Assembly (NCBI RefSeq): GCF_033807715.1
Contig: NC_084599.1
Location: 3,609,625-3,673,624, forward strand
Length of the DNA stretch: 64,000 bases
Direction: 5' to 3'
DNA from: Cololabis saira
Taxonomy: Eukaryota > Chordata > Actinopteri > Beloniformes > Belonidae
Below, one piece after another: positions 26,301 to 33,146 of this stretch. The number at the start of each line of letters is the position of its first letter. The first letter of the stretch is position 1. A program made the position numbers and the translations under genes. Below the pieces are notes generated by a model. It was given only the letters and a program-made list of their open reading frames with translations. It did not search any database and was not told the DNA's origin.

Positions 26301-26461
26301 ATAATATTTAACAGTTTACCCTCATTAGTTCAATTAGATTTTTTTTTTTTTTAAGATAAAGTTAGTAAAGTTCCTGTCCTGTGGCAGATTTAGTGGGTAC
26401 TTACCAAGAGCAGCAGTAACAGAAGCAGCAGGCTCAACTCTGGGCAGGAAAACCGAGCCAT
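994..26461 (-). CDS. dsg2: Gene B: desmoglein-2-like desmosomal cadherin, 3' end off the window
   Basis: Twelve exons (26461-26405, 22297-22178, 19028-18873, 14614-14476, 12667-12498, 12297-12163, 9771-9586, 9446-8710, 3602-3460, 2628-2407, 2225-1986, 1127-994) join in frame with GT/AG borders and consistent phases to give 813 residues without a stop. In order: signal peptide (1-19), propeptide ending RAKR (20-38), mature start NW (Trp2 of classical and desmosomal cadherins), EC1-EC4 with calcium motifs (DQNDN, DINDN, LDRE), the membrane-proximal domain with paired cysteines (VCTCEG), a membrane helix, and CQCGG followed by an [18 protein letters not shown] anchor. Desmogleins are calcium-dependent adhesion proteins of desmosomes that bind plakoglobin and plakophilin inside the cell. 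The symbol rests on comparison with gene A, whose tail is desmoglein-2-like; dsg2l or another dsg paralogue is possible. A tiny extra exon in intron 1 cannot be excluded. The catenin-binding exons lie left of base 1. Confidence 0.85.
1512..1957. mobile_element. Harbinger-like MITE with TTA target duplication
   Basis: The ends AGCCTGAATTATGG and CCATAATTCAGCCT are inverted repeats flanked by TTA at 1509-1511 and 1958-1960. A 3-bp TWA duplication is typical of PIF/Harbinger. No transposase is present. It lies in the intron between gene B exons 12 and 11. The small element at 40657-40787 shares the end design. Confidence 0.7.
1986..2225 (-). CDS. dsg2: Gene B exon 11: membrane-proximal domain and start of membrane helix
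   Basis: 240 bases, phase 1 to 1. It encodes [33 protein letters not shown] (disulfide-rich anchor end), then [15 protein letters not shown], which begins the membrane helix. Donor GTAAGT lies at 1985. Confidence 0.9.
2338..2380. mobile_element. Minimal end-to-end remnant of the 225-bp hAT MITE
   Basis: Both termini (CAGGGGTCACCAATCC and GGATTGGTGACCCCTG) are joined with only about a dozen bases between them, so the interior is lost. Confidence 0.7.
2407..2628 (-). CDS. dsg2: Gene B exon 10: EC4 end and start of membrane-proximal domain
   Basis: 222 bases, phase 1 to 1, identical in length to gene A exon 57363-57584. It encodes [19 protein letters not shown], the last calcium linker, and the start of the extracellular anchor domain. 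Confidence 0.9.
2682..3330. mobile_element. Nested hAT-type MITE copies
   Basis: A young copy (3032-3256) sits between ATCTAAAA and ATCTAAAC inside an older copy (about 2848-3306), which itself lies in a third degraded copy. All share GGTCCTCGAGGGCC-like ends and the CTGCATGTTTTAGATGTTTC segment. Confidence 0.75.
3460..3602 (-). CDS. dsg2: Gene B exon 9: EC4 core
   Basis: 143 bases, phase 2 to 1, the same size and phases as gene A exon 59408-59550. It encodes [32 protein letters not shown] and YIAKILAM, corresponding to the human stretch DPAGWLAMDPDSGQV...LDRE. Confidence 0.9.
3683..4023. mobile_element. TTAA-target MITE (Kolobok-like)
   Basis: Terminal inverted repeats AGGAGCATGAGGC and GCCTCAAGCTCCT are flanked by TTAA at 3679-3682 and 4024-4027. 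No coding capacity. Kolobok is favoured over piggyBac because the ends start AG rather than CCY. Confidence 0.6.
4043..5770. mobile_element. Dense cluster of hAT-type MITE fragments
   Basis: At least seven partial copies of the 225-bp family lie end to end or within one another, recognised by GGTCCTCGAGGGCC, CTGCATGTTTTAGATG and TGTGCTGAAGCAGGG. Several junctions read TTTTAGAT followed by CAGGG (for example near 4366 and 5541), the self-insertion signature. Confidence 0.75.
5771..6120. mobile_element. Harbinger-like element, one end only
   Basis: It starts AGCTACTTTCACATAGAAC after TTA, and matches the inner sequence of the 785-bp element at 19394-20178 (GGCGCAG-rich end, GAGGAGGAGGAGAAGAGCAG segment). 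The far end is missing. Confidence 0.65.
6170..6356. repeat. Dispersed repeat shared with 10432-10610
   Basis: Both copies contain TCGCTCGC, TAGTACGCG, GTACCGGCGGT and ACCGATAGGGGGCAGTAAGC. The 10.4-kb copy is longer and ends near 10886 with an inverted ATATACTTGC, suggesting a DNA transposon of unclear family. Confidence 0.6.
6357..6530. repeat. GC-rich dispersed repeat, inverted relative to 34660-34810
   Basis: It contains GGCGGTGGGTTGCCTCCTCC and CACTTCAGGTGGAGCTTTG. The reverse complement recurs at 34660-34810, each copy abutting a CA/GT microsatellite. Confidence 0.7.
6537..6607. repeat. CA dinucleotide microsatellite
   Basis: About 35 uninterrupted CA units. A poly-C/poly-A tract follows at 6785-6826, and poly-A at 6977-6997. 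Confidence 0.95.
7132..7446 (+). pseudogene. Rex1/CR1-type LINE fragment: endonuclease end
   Basis: Translation shows [32 protein letters not shown], then in another frame [19 protein letters not shown] and FRSGD. This is the LSDH...CTDWxVF...NxKPW order at the end of a non-LTR endonuclease domain. At least one frameshift and a stop break it. Confidence 0.7.
7449..8362. mobile_element. Harbinger-like element carrying an L2 3' tail
   Basis: The ends AGCCCCTTTCACATAG and CTATGTGAAAGTAGCT-like TATGTGAAAGCAGCT are inverted, flanked by TCA on both sides. Inside, 7805-8140 is an L2 3' end ending in ATAAATAAAATTGAATTGAAT. Confidence 0.55.
7805..8140 (+). mobile_element. L2-type LINE 3' UTR, truncated
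   Basis: It contains the recurrent blocks GAGCCTGGTCCTGCTCAAGG, GGGGAGTTTTTCTTGCCACT, GCGCCTAGAGACAAC and the tail TATATAAATAAAATTGAATT. The same 3' UTR occurs at 36130-36628, 44592-45345 (plus) and 26745-27707, 36802-37080, 42908-43374, 58399-58660 (minus). Confidence 0.7.
8710..9446 (-). CDS. dsg2: Gene B exon 8: EC3 end with a large low-complexity insertion, EC4 start
   Basis: 737 bases, phase 0 to 2. It starts [22 protein letters not shown] (EC3 E and F strands) and ends with [16 protein letters not shown] and an EC4 start. Between them lie about 150 residues of repeats: Gly-Ala/Gly-Val, then Val-Asp-Val-Gly, then Pro-Gly-Val-Gly, then a Lys-Pro-rich stretch. The insertion replaces the EC3 F-G loop and has no counterpart in human desmogleins. 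The acceptor is TTAG|GCA; using the nearby CAG instead would break the frame. Confidence 0.85.
8878..9350. repeat. dsg2: Coding minisatellite in gene B exon 8
   Basis: Tandem 6-, 12- and 24-30-bp units on the minus strand encode GV/GA, VDVG/DLDV and PGVG blocks. Units such as ACTCCCACGTCTACCCCCAC recur with few changes, which suggests recent slippage within an open frame. Confidence 0.85.
9586..9771 (-). CDS. dsg2: Gene B exon 7: EC3 first half
   Basis: Sixty-two codons, phase 0 to 0, the same length as gene A exon 61189-61374. It encodes [25 protein letters not shown] (DxD calcium site), [14 protein letters not shown] and NEGILKLIK, the standard EC3 order. Confidence 0.9.
10052..10390. mobile_element. 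Two truncated hAT-type MITE copies
   Basis: The first begins near 10052 (CCAGAGTTTTCCAACCCCGG) and is followed by a second starting at about 10235 (GGAGTGGGCAATCCTGGTCC), cut off at about 10390. Confidence 0.6.
10432..10890. mobile_element. Unassigned element with inverted ATATACTTGC ends
   Basis: The left end ATATACTTGC and the right end GCAAGTATAT are inverted. The interior shares the ACCGATAGGGGGCAGTAAGC region with 6170-6356. I could not define a target duplication. Confidence 0.45.
10905..11402 (+). repeat. Unassigned dispersed repeat, copy 2
   Basis: Same orientation and order of landmarks as 1-533, with small indels. It follows directly on a separate repeat at 10432-10890. Confidence 0.8.
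11403..12162. other. Gene B intron 6, no recognised feature
   Basis: AT-rich sequence between the dispersed repeat and exon 6. I see neither coding frame nor an element I recognise. Confidence 0.6.
12163..12297 (-). CDS. dsg2: Gene B exon 6: end of EC2
   Basis: Forty-five codons, phase 0 to 0, the same length as the gene A exon at 61560-61694. It encodes [12 protein letters not shown], a Gly-rich turn and [13 protein letters not shown], the EC2-EC3 calcium linker. Confidence 0.88.
12498..12667 (-). CDS. dsg2: Gene B exon 5: EC2
   Basis: The exon starts in phase 1 and ends in phase 0. It encodes [38 protein letters not shown] and LDRE, matching the EC2 pattern of desmogleins (human: VMQVTATDEDD...YSIHSQEPKD...LDRE). 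Confidence 0.88.
12781..13692. mobile_element. Non-autonomous hAT element with 8-bp target duplication
   Basis: Flanked by GTAAATAC at 12773-12780 and 13693-13700. Ends are TAGTGGGGGG and GCCAGCCCTA, followed inward by AATTAATTAAT-type inverted segments (CGATTAA / TTAATCG). The duplication fits the nTnnnnAn pattern of Ac-like hATs. No transposase frame is intact. It lies between gene B exons 4 and 5. Confidence 0.75.
13756..13861. mobile_element. Snap-back derivative of the hAT MITE
   Basis: Two inverted ends meet at TTTTAGAATCTAAAA with no interior, giving a near-perfect hairpin of about 50-bp arms. Confidence 0.7.
14476..14614 (-). CDS. dsg2: Gene B exon 4: EC1 end and EC1-EC2 linker
   Basis: The exon starts in phase 0 and ends in phase 1, with acceptor CTGCAG and donor GTAGGG. 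It encodes [14 protein letters not shown], the calcium-binding linker between EC1 and EC2. Confidence 0.88.
14665..15640 (-). mobile_element. Hairpin-end repeat family, reverse copy, truncated
   Basis: It starts ATTAAAGCTGCAAGCAGCG and contains three to four ~135-bp tandem units (CCAATCAGAAGAAGGGGCGG, AAAAGTTATGGCAGA, CCGAGTCCGATGACACCACC). The hairpin end present at 53667 is missing here. Confidence 0.8.
15950..16830 (+). pseudogene. L2-type LINE reverse transcriptase fragment
   Basis: One frame gives [20 protein letters not shown], then after a frameshift at the YADD position another gives [25 protein letters not shown] and [18 protein letters not shown]. These are RT motifs B-D and the L2 C-terminal region. 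The Tyr-Ala-Asp-Asp site is broken by the frameshift (about 16230). The 3' end is cut by the next repeat. Confidence 0.85.
16850..17376 (+). mobile_element. Hairpin-end repeat family, forward copy, truncated
   Basis: It has the same ~135-bp units as 14665-15180 but on the other strand, ending GCTGCTTGCAGCTTTAATTA and an ATT microsatellite (17340-17376). Confidence 0.8.
17513..17742. mobile_element. hAT-type MITE, old copy
   Basis: Ends CAGGGAGGGGC and GCCCATCCCTG are flanked by ATCTAGAT and ATCTAGGT, a duplication with one mismatch and a central TA. Confidence 0.7.
18758..18862. mobile_element. Snap-back hAT MITE derivative
   Basis: Inverted arms CCAGTGGTCTTCATTTCTGG... and ...GGTTGGGAAACACTG meet at TTTAGAATCTAAA. 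It ends only 10 bases below the exon 3 donor region of gene B. Confidence 0.65.
18873..19028 (-). CDS. dsg2: Gene B exon 3: EC1 core
   Basis: Fifty-two codons, phase 0 to 0. It contains [18 protein letters not shown] and LDRE, the characteristic type I/desmosomal EC1 signature (human: QIRSNKD...GPGADSPP...LDRE). Acceptor TTCCAG lies at 19029-19034; donor GTAAGC at 18872. Confidence 0.88.
19394..20178. mobile_element. 785-bp Harbinger-like element with TAA target duplication
   Basis: The ends AGCGGTTTTCACATAG and CTATGTGAAAGTAGCT are flanked by TAA (19391-19393, 20179-20181). The L2 copy at 27190-27215 shows the uninterrupted target CCATAGTAATGGTGCC. The interior is GC-rich, with an 11-bp tandem repeat (GGGTTGCCGCC, 19553-19605). 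No transposase. Confidence 0.8.
20854..21077. mobile_element. hAT-type MITE, intact, 8-bp duplication CTGTAGGC
   Basis: 224 bp. CTGTAGGC occurs at 20846-20853 and 21078-21085. Ends CAGTGGTTCTCAACTCC and GGAGTTGAGAACCACTG are perfect inverted repeats. Inserted in an L2 copy. Confidence 0.9.
21197..21350. mobile_element. Truncated hAT-type MITE
   Basis: It begins CAGGGGTAGGGAACCCTGGT and closely matches the copy at 2848, ending abruptly at about 21350. Confidence 0.65.
21736..21836. mobile_element. Perfect snap-back hAT MITE derivative
   Basis: Two 46-bp arms (CAGGGGTCTCCGACCCTGG outward) are exact inverted copies around a 9-base centre. No target duplication is visible. Confidence 0.85.
21845..22155. 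mobile_element. Harbinger-like element next to a gene B splice donor
   Basis: The ends AGCCATTTTCACGTAG and CTATGTGAAAATGGCT are flanked by TTA (21842-21844, 22156-22158). A hAT MITE fragment (21888-21968) lies inside. Its right edge is 22 bases from the exon 2 donor at 22177. Confidence 0.7.
22178..22297 (-). CDS. dsg2: Gene B exon 2: propeptide, furin site, start of EC1
   Basis: Forty codons, phase 0 to 0, acceptor TTTCAG at 22298-22300, donor GTAGTT at 22177. The exon encodes a short basic propeptide ending LKRAKR, a proprotein convertase site, then mature [12 protein letters not shown], the EC1 A-strand with the conserved Trp at position 2 used for strand-swap adhesion. A Harbinger-like element (21845-22155) ends 22 bases inside the downstream intron. 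Confidence 0.85.
22846..23211. mobile_element. hAT-type MITE split by a T-rich insertion
   Basis: CTCTAGTC duplicates at 22838-22845 and 23212-23219. The left end is cut after CAGTGTTTC by about 135 bases of T-rich, non-family sequence (22855-22990), then the MITE continues to its right end. Confidence 0.8.
23226..23415. mobile_element. MITE inserted in MITE, both truncated
   Basis: An old left end (CCCAACCCTGGTCCTCGAGG) is interrupted at TTTTAGAT by CAGGGGTTTCCAAAG, the start of a second copy that stops near 23415. Confidence 0.65.
23416..25090. other. Gene B intron 1, mostly unrecognised
   Basis: No convincing coding frame. The stretch 24440-24690 recurs at 33450-33700 (landmarks TGGATTTAGCCCAATG-like, CGTGATTATCGAGGTG, GTGAGAAATAAAGAACAAAG) in the same orientation. 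A MITE right end lies at 25098-25128. Confidence 0.6.
25601..25635. repeat. Perfect 35-bp inverted copy of the gene B leader
   Basis: Bases 25601-25635 are the exact reverse complement of 26476-26510, which lies just upstream of the gene B start codon. Within each arm the 9-mer GCATACCTG occurs twice. Flanks do not match. Confidence 0.9.
26405..26461 (-). CDS. dsg2: Gene B exon 1: start codon and signal peptide
   Basis: The minus strand reads GCC-ATG-G, a strong Kozak context, then 19 codons: [10 protein letters not shown] followed by nine leucines. The donor CTCTTG|GTAAGT leaves phase 0, matching the phase-0 start of exon 2. Human desmogleins also begin MAR- and have a short Leu-rich signal peptide. 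This short exon sits about 4.1 kb upstream of exon 2, so exon 1 is inferred from start context, donor and phase rather than from a transcript. Confidence 0.75.
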
Positions 26462-26475
26462 GGCTGCTGGAGAGC

Positions 26476-26625
26476 CAGGTATGCAGCAGTCCAGGTATGC
26501 AGCTCTGTTCAATACGCACTCTGTAACCTCTAGGTTTAAGTGGAAGAGTATTTTATCAGCACTGTCACTTTTCCGCCCCTCCCTTGCAACATTATCCACA
26601 CCCGTTGTACCACCCCCGCCCCATT
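26476..26625 (-). promoter_or_regulatory. Promoter-like stretch and 5' UTR of gene B
   Basis: Upstream of the gene B ATG on the minus strand are a TATA-like GATAAAATA (26549-26557) and GC boxes (26573-26583, and GGGGCGGGG at 26614-26622). This would place transcription start near 26520. The intervening leader contains a 35-base sequence (26476-26510) repeated in inverted form in intron 1. No transcript evidence was available. Confidence 0.4.
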
Positions 26626-26744
26626 TCCATACTTCAAACTTCAGCTGTCACATTTTTTCATGTTTCCTAAAGGTGTGTCAGCCGCAGCGCGTGAGGAGTT
26701 ATAATAAAGCCAAACGAGACTGTGTTTCACTGGGGACTGCACGG

Positions 26745-27707
26745 CCTGCAGCACACAGGACCAGCAGGCCAGCACACAGCTCCCGAAGCTCCAGCCTGCA
26801 AACATGCACAAAAGAGAAAAAAGGGGGGCCAGCACAAGAAACTACAGGAGCGATGGACAAAAATGATAGCTATGAGATATTTATAATAAATAGAAGGGTG
26901 AGAGGCACCGCCCAGTGGATCATGTCGGTGCCCCCCTGCAGCATAGGCCTATAGCAGCATATCTACCGCGAAGATATATTTGAGACTAACTATTATAGTC
27001 TAGTTCTATAGCTACAACTATGACTACTGACTTTAACACACTAAAGTTTACACTACCTAGAGATTTACCAACACCAGCTAGAGGTTTACTAAACACTAAC
27101 TATAGGCTTTACTAAACAGAAAGGTTTTAAGTTTGGTTTTAAAGGTGGAGGTGGTGTCAGCCTCCTTAACCCAGATTGGAAGTTGGTTCCATAGTAATGG
27201 TGCCTGATAGCAGAACGCCCGCCCTCCAAATCTACATTTGGATACTCTAGGAACTACAAGTAAACCTGCACTCCGAGAAGGGAGAGCTCTGCCAGGAACA
27301 TAAGGCACTATCAGGTCTTGTAAATAATGCAGGGCTAAGCCGTTTTGGGCTTTATACGCAAGTAATAAAATTCTAAATTGGATTCTGAATTTTACGAGTA
27401 GCCAATGGAGCGACGCTAACATTGGAGAGACGTGGTCTCTCCTGCTGATTCCTGTCAGCACTCGTGCTGCTGCATTCTGGATCAGCTGGAGCCTATTCAG
27501 CAAATTACTTGGACATCCTGCTAACAACACATTACAGTAATCTAGTCTAAAAGATACAAATGCATTAACTAGTTTTTCTGCATCCCTCTGCGAGAGGATT
27601 TTCCTAATCTTTGCAATATTACGGAGATGGAAAAATGCTATTTTACAAACCTGATTAATATATGGTTTAAACCAGGGGTTCTTAACCTTTCTGACCTTGG
27701 GGCCCAA
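26745..27707 (-). mobile_element. L2-type LINE, RT C-terminus and 3' UTR
   Basis: A 203-codon frame (27707-27096) gives [69 protein letters not shown] and [19 protein letters not shown], then stop. The 3' UTR continues to about 26745. The 5' end is missing. It provides the uninterrupted target for the 785-bp element. Confidence 0.85.
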
Positions 27708-27834
27708 TTTTTTTCAGTACAGAGTGGCCCGGGGCCCATTAAATATTAAAACTGTATAGCAGGGGTCTTCAACTAAAACTTTAAGAGGTCCATTTAGAGA
27801 AAATTTACTCAAGCGAAGGTCCAGAACATCATAA

Positions 27835-28053
<219 letters not shown>

Positions 28054-28216
28054 CTGCTACTAACAACTATTTTAATAGTTGACTAGTCACCGACTATTGA
28101 AACGATTAGTCGACCAATCGGATAATTAGTAATTTTTACTTAAATTTTGTATGTTGCTTTAATTATGTGGCAAATGATAATAAACACAAGAAAGATGGGT
28201 ACTTTAATGAAAAATA

Positions 28217-28570
28217 CAGGACTGTCTCAGAAAATTTGAATATTGTGATAAAGTCCTTTATTTTCTGTAATGTCGTACATTCTGGATTCATTACAAATCA
28301 ACTGAAATATTGCAAGGCTTTTATTATTTTAATATTGCTGATCATGGTTTACAGCTTAAGAAAACTCAAATATCCTATCTCAAAAAATTTGAATATTCTG
28401 GGAATCTTAATCTTAAACTGTAAACCATAATCAGCAATATTAAAATAATAAAAGGCTTGCAATATTTCAGTTGATTTGTAATGAATCCAGAATGTATGAC
28501 ATTTTTGTTTTTTTTTAAATTGCATTAGAGAAAATAAATCACAATATTCCAATTTTCTGAGACAGTCCTG
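28217..28570. mobile_element. Foldback MITE, Tc1/mariner-like (TA target)
   Basis: The ends CAGGACTGTCTCAGAAAATT and the inverted copy ending CTGAGACAGTCCTG are flanked by TA at 28215-28216 and 28571-28572. Almost the whole 354 bp folds back on itself around 28390. Confidence 0.8.
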
Positions 28571-28572
28571 TA

Positions 28573-29591
28573 GATATTTTATTCAACTTTGCCGCTGTTC
28601 ATACAAAAAGTAAATAAAATGTCCTATCTAAAACCAAGGACAGGCACAGTGATCAGTCGGTATAGATATAAATCCATGAATAAATAAACCTCTGTCCATT
28701 ATTTTTCATTTTTTAAGGACAGGCAAATGTGTTATATAAAAAATAAAATAAAACGGCTCATATTTTTTCTCCATCAAGTGGGTAAAATGGGTCTGGATGG
28801 CAGGACGTTCTCTGGGTTGAAGTGGTGTATCATTTGTTGAAACTCGTCAGCATCAACCATGGAGAGCTGCTCGTATCACAGATCAGTATTAGCTCAGTGA
28901 GGGCAGTCGTCTGTTGCAGGAACACGTCTGCTTCCTCTGCAGAAAGGGCTCCATGGTGGCTCTCTTCTGGACTGCATGCATTTAATTCAAAATACTTTTG
29001 TCAGGCACAGTCAGGCATAATGTTAAAGCTCTCTTTTAAAGCCAAAATAGGCTTAATACCGTTTCATTAGAAACTCTGAGGTTCTTTTTCTCTTCAAATG
29101 CTCGTGCGTTACCGACGTGCTCCCGTGATAAGCAAGTTCTGCTTTGCAAACCTTGCAAGTAATCTTTTTATTTACCGTATCGAGGCTAAAAGGCTCCCAA
29201 ACTTTAGAAGTTTTGTACATATCTACTCATATAGTTATTCAAGTAGATTGTTATATCATTGCTGTCTATTGTTCTCTATTATATTGTAGTATTATAGTAA
29301 AGTAATGATAATGTAATACTATGCATTATAATTACTTCTATTAGTACATACATACATACAGTAGTAGCACAACTTAATGCTGAGCGTTGATTTTGACTAT
29401 ATTTATATATGCATATAATTGAGTATTATATCACTGTATTGAACAGTTATTGAAACTCGTCTTGTTATATGTAAGAATGTTGTAAGAATGTATGTCAGAT
29501 TCAGGGGTAGGACTGGATAAGTGACTACTTCAATCCTACTCCGTCTCCAGCATGTTGGTGGATCCGTGAACTATTATTATATGAAGTGCTG

Positions 29592-29600
<9 letters not shown>
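28573..29600. other. Intergenic, nothing recognised
   Basis: AT-rich DNA between the foldback element and the microsatellite at 29600. I see no gene-like frame. Confidence 0.55.
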
Positions 29601-29604
<4 letters not shown>

Positions 29605-29635
<31 letters not shown>

Positions 29636-29706
29636 CATACATACATACATACATACATACATACATACATACATACATACATACATACATACATACACAC
29701 ACACAC
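29605..29706. repeat. AT and CATA microsatellite
   Basis: TA repeats followed by about 17 CATA units and a short CA run. A repeat with AAGCCGCACCTGCA units follows (29707-29850). Confidence 0.95.
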
Positions 29707-29880
29707 CGTATTTTCTGGACTATAAGCCGCACCTGCACATAAGCCGCACCCGCTCTATTTAAAAAAAATAATAATTAAAAAAAGATATACAAGCCGCACC
29801 TGCATACAAGCCGCATCCGCTCTATTTAAAAAAAAAAAAAAGATATGCAAGCCACAGATATTTATGTTGTTAGATTAGAT

Positions 29881-30104
29881 CAGGGGTCACCAATCCTGGT
29901 CCTCGAGGGCCGGTGTCCTGCATGTTTTAGAGTTTTCTCTGCTTTAACACACCTGATTCTAATTAATCATCGTCATCAGCTTGTCATTGACGTCTGCACA
30001 ATTCTCTTAACGACACAGTCACTTTTATCACGGTGCAATGAAGCAGCAAAACATGTAAAACATGCAGGACACCGGCCCTCGAGGACCAGGATTGGTGACC
30101 CCTG
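29881..30104. mobile_element. hAT-type MITE, intact, duplication GATTAGAT
   Basis: 224 bp. GATTAGAT at 29873-29880 and 30105-30112. Ends CAGGGGTCACCAATCCTGG and CCAGGATTGGTGACCCCTG are exact inverted repeats. Confidence 0.92.
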
Positions 30105-30112
30105 GATTAGAT

Positions 30113-31043
30113 ATTTACTACATGTACAGAACGATTTTGAACTTATTTTGAACTTATAAAACCAGCCAATTTGGTGTTCAATTCATTGAGGGTACATGAT
30201 TAGCAGCAGCTGGCTGCAACTTGCCATCTTAAATCTTATGGAAGCAGTAAGGGGTGGCTACTCGAGTTATTTTGTTCCTTTTGGATTCATTTTTGTTGAA
30301 CAAATGATGAATGTCCTGGTAAAAAACATTACATGTTACTTTGTCTGAGGTAGTAATTTGCATTGCATGATTTTTTTTGTGTCTCACGTGGGTTACCCAC
30401 ATGACTACATGGCATCTGACATCATGAAACACAATGAAAAATGTGCCAAGTGTCGCAGCGTCGAGTAAAGGGCTGTACCAATACAAAGTCAAATCACATT
30501 AGCTGACAACGCCACCTCGGGAATTTCACCCAAAGAATTATTTAATATCTCTAGTCAAGACACACAAGTTCGTTTACTCAAGGCAAGAGACGTGAAATCC
30601 AGATAGCCTACTTTATAAAAATAGGTTTTATTGCACAATGTTTTAAAAGAATACTAAAAAACCAGTCATGAAAATAAAGAGCAAAATAAATAAGGGGCAG
30701 GAGCTGTAGCGTACTGGTGCAGAGGGGTACTAGTGAAGGGAGTGGGAGTCTACAAAAATGAAAGATATTAACGTAAAAATAATTAAACACTCAACCACAC
30801 GTGGCAAGCACACAGCACACAAAAGGGAAGGACTCCACCCAAATCACCAACACCACCACCGGCCTACAGCAACTGCAAAACAAACAAATTGTTACAAAAA
30901 TAATCATATAATAAACATGCAAAATAAGACAAAAGGGCAGGTAACTACTACACTAAAAACACTGCCCGAAATGAAATAAACAAGGTTAAACAAACACTGG
31001 TCCCAAAGACTGTTAAACTAAATTAATTAAAAGAAAACGGCAC
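30113..31043. other. Intergenic, nothing recognised
   Basis: No coding frame or element identified between the MITE and the candidate LTR. Confidence 0.5.
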
Positions 31044-31776
31044 TGTATCGCCACATTTATTATCGGGGTCAAGCCGGGAACTGGGTGAGACTTCAGGGGA
31101 CCCCAGCAGAGCAGACAAGCACCGCAGTGAGGACAAGGCAGAAGAGCAAGCAAGCAAGCAAGTAGGAGAGCAAGCAAGCAAGCAAGCAAGCAACAAACTG
31201 CAGCAAACAGCAGCAGGAGACGAAACAGCAGCGGCGGCTTTAATCAGCTGGTGGTTCTGACGTCACACCACCGGGGACTCCGTCAGCTGATGAGCCTTCC
31301 TACTATAAACAAAACTAAATTAGTATCCCAAGCTAAAAGTAAGTAAACTTGGAAGGCAGCAAAAGTAATAGCATACCTTCTAGTAGGTTCACACAGGCAT
31401 AGAGTGAGGGAGAGAGGAAACCCGCACGGTCACCAGCATTTGTCCGTGACCACACTAGTGTTCAGCCAGCGTGGATAACAACCATAGTAGAGAGAGAGAC
31501 CTACACAAGAGATGCTAAATCACGCAACAGGAGCATGGCATTTAGTCGCCGCTCTGCAAGGAAATACAAATGATTTTAACATACCGAGAGAGCAAGACTA
31601 CCAACTAGAGTGAAGCAGCAGCAGCATTACCTGAGAGGCAAGAACATCCGGGGCGGAAATGACGCAATGGGGGAAGTGCAAGACACAGGGAAAGCTGCCA
31701 CTTATATACACAGCTGGACCAATTATGGTTGGCTACCAGCTGTGTTGATTAAGGGCAGCTCCCTCGTTCTGCTACA
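31044..31776 (-). repeat. Candidate 3' LTR of a retrotransposon
   Basis: Read on the minus strand it begins TGTAGCAG right after a purine-rich tract (AGAAAGGGGGGG at about 31783-31794) and ends GCGATACA. It carries a TATATAAG box near 31705 and AATAAA near 31057. A second LTR is absent, so the borders are provisional. Confidence 0.5.
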
Positions 31777-31819
31777 TTCTACCCCCCCTTTCTGCATCGT
31801 CGTCCCGACGATGAACAAA

Positions 31820-32999
31820 CCGAGAGCAGACTAGCTCCAAGGTCTAAAGATGGCCTGAACCAGGGGTCACCAATCCTGGTCCTCGAGGGCCGGTGTCCCT
31901 GCAGGTTTTAGATGTTTCCCTGCTTCATTGCACCATGATAAAGGTGACTGTGTCATCAACAGAACTATCCAGACTTTGATGACAAGCTGGTGACGATGAT
32001 TAATTAGAATCAGGTGTGTTAAAGCAGTGAAACATATAAAACATGCAGGACACCGGCCCTCGAGGACCAGGGTTGGTGACCCCTGGCCTGAACTGAGTTG
32101 GACACCAAAGCAGAAGGAGCAGCGGCTCCCACTTCTCCGACTGAACGTGGGAGGTGGTGAACATTAGGGTGACACCCAGCGGTTGACCGTGCCGTCCGGC
32201 GTGGCGCCTCCTGGCCGGGACTGGCACGACCGGCTCGGGAAACAACCCCAGAGGTGGATGCTCCACTAAGTGGAGCCAGAGATGAGGATTCTCCTGCAGA
32301 GGAGGTCACTGTCACGCCACCCTCAGAAGAAACTGGGTCAGTTGGTCTGGTGGGGGGTGGGGCAGAAGAACCCACAAAGGGCTGTTGCCCAAGAACTACC
32401 AGATCATACTCGAAGGAGCAGCTATTCTCAGAAGGGGGCCCTTCCGAGGACGAAGGAGCAGGAGAGGCATAACCAGGCAAGTCCATGCCAACCACGGCCT
32501 TCAGCATGGTGCGGTGAACCCGTTTGACCTTAGTTAGGTCCTCCACTGGCGCAATGGTATACACAGAGCCACCTTCCGCCGGTGCCCTCCACACCTCATA
32601 CCTTACTGAACTCCACCGGTCCCGGGTCTTGTGTGGCCCCCTAGCAGTGAAGTCACGCAGGAACACCACTTGACCCTCCCTCAGTGGCAGGTCTTTGACA
32701 CGTTGGTCATGGTAGTGCTTCCTTCGGTCTGCTGCAGACTGTAAGCGCTCCCTTGCGCCTTCAAACGCCATCTGCAGCCGAGCCTGGTGCTCCTGGACCC
32801 ACTCGTGAACCGTGCCGCCAACAGGTCTCTCAACTCTACCCAACAGGAAGTCTATGGGTAACCTGGGTTCCTGGCCAAACATCAGGAAGAAGGGAGACTC
32901 TCCAGTAGCCTGATGGGGAGTTGTGTTGTAACAGTACAATACCTGAGGCAGGCACGAGTTCCAGTCTGCAGATGTTCCCATCAGCCCTCCCTTTACTAC
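31820..32999 (-). pseudogene. LTR retrotransposon (Ty3/Gypsy-type) pol 3' end
   Basis: The minus-strand frame from 32981 gives WNSCLPQVLYCYNTTPHQAT, SPFFLMFGQEPRLP and a later WSSVRYEVW...YTI chromodomain-like or GPY/F-like end, the C-terminal part of an integrase, followed by a Ser/Pro-rich tail. The upstream part of pol is absent (break near 33000). A MITE (31861-32085) interrupts the last codons. Confidence 0.8.
31861..32085. mobile_element. hAT-type MITE, intact, duplication GCCTGAAC
   Basis: 225 bp. GCCTGAAC at 31853-31860 and 32086-32093. It is inserted in the end of the retrotransposon pol frame, so it is younger than that element. Confidence 0.92.
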
Positions 33000-33146
33000 T
33001 ACGGGTTCATTTATTTCATTTAATTTGTGATCAACAATTTGAATGTATTATTATACATACCTGTATACACAAAACATACAGGTAAAACAACACAGCGGCA
33101 CATCCATACCATTGATAAAATGAAAAAAAAATGAGAAAGCCAATTG

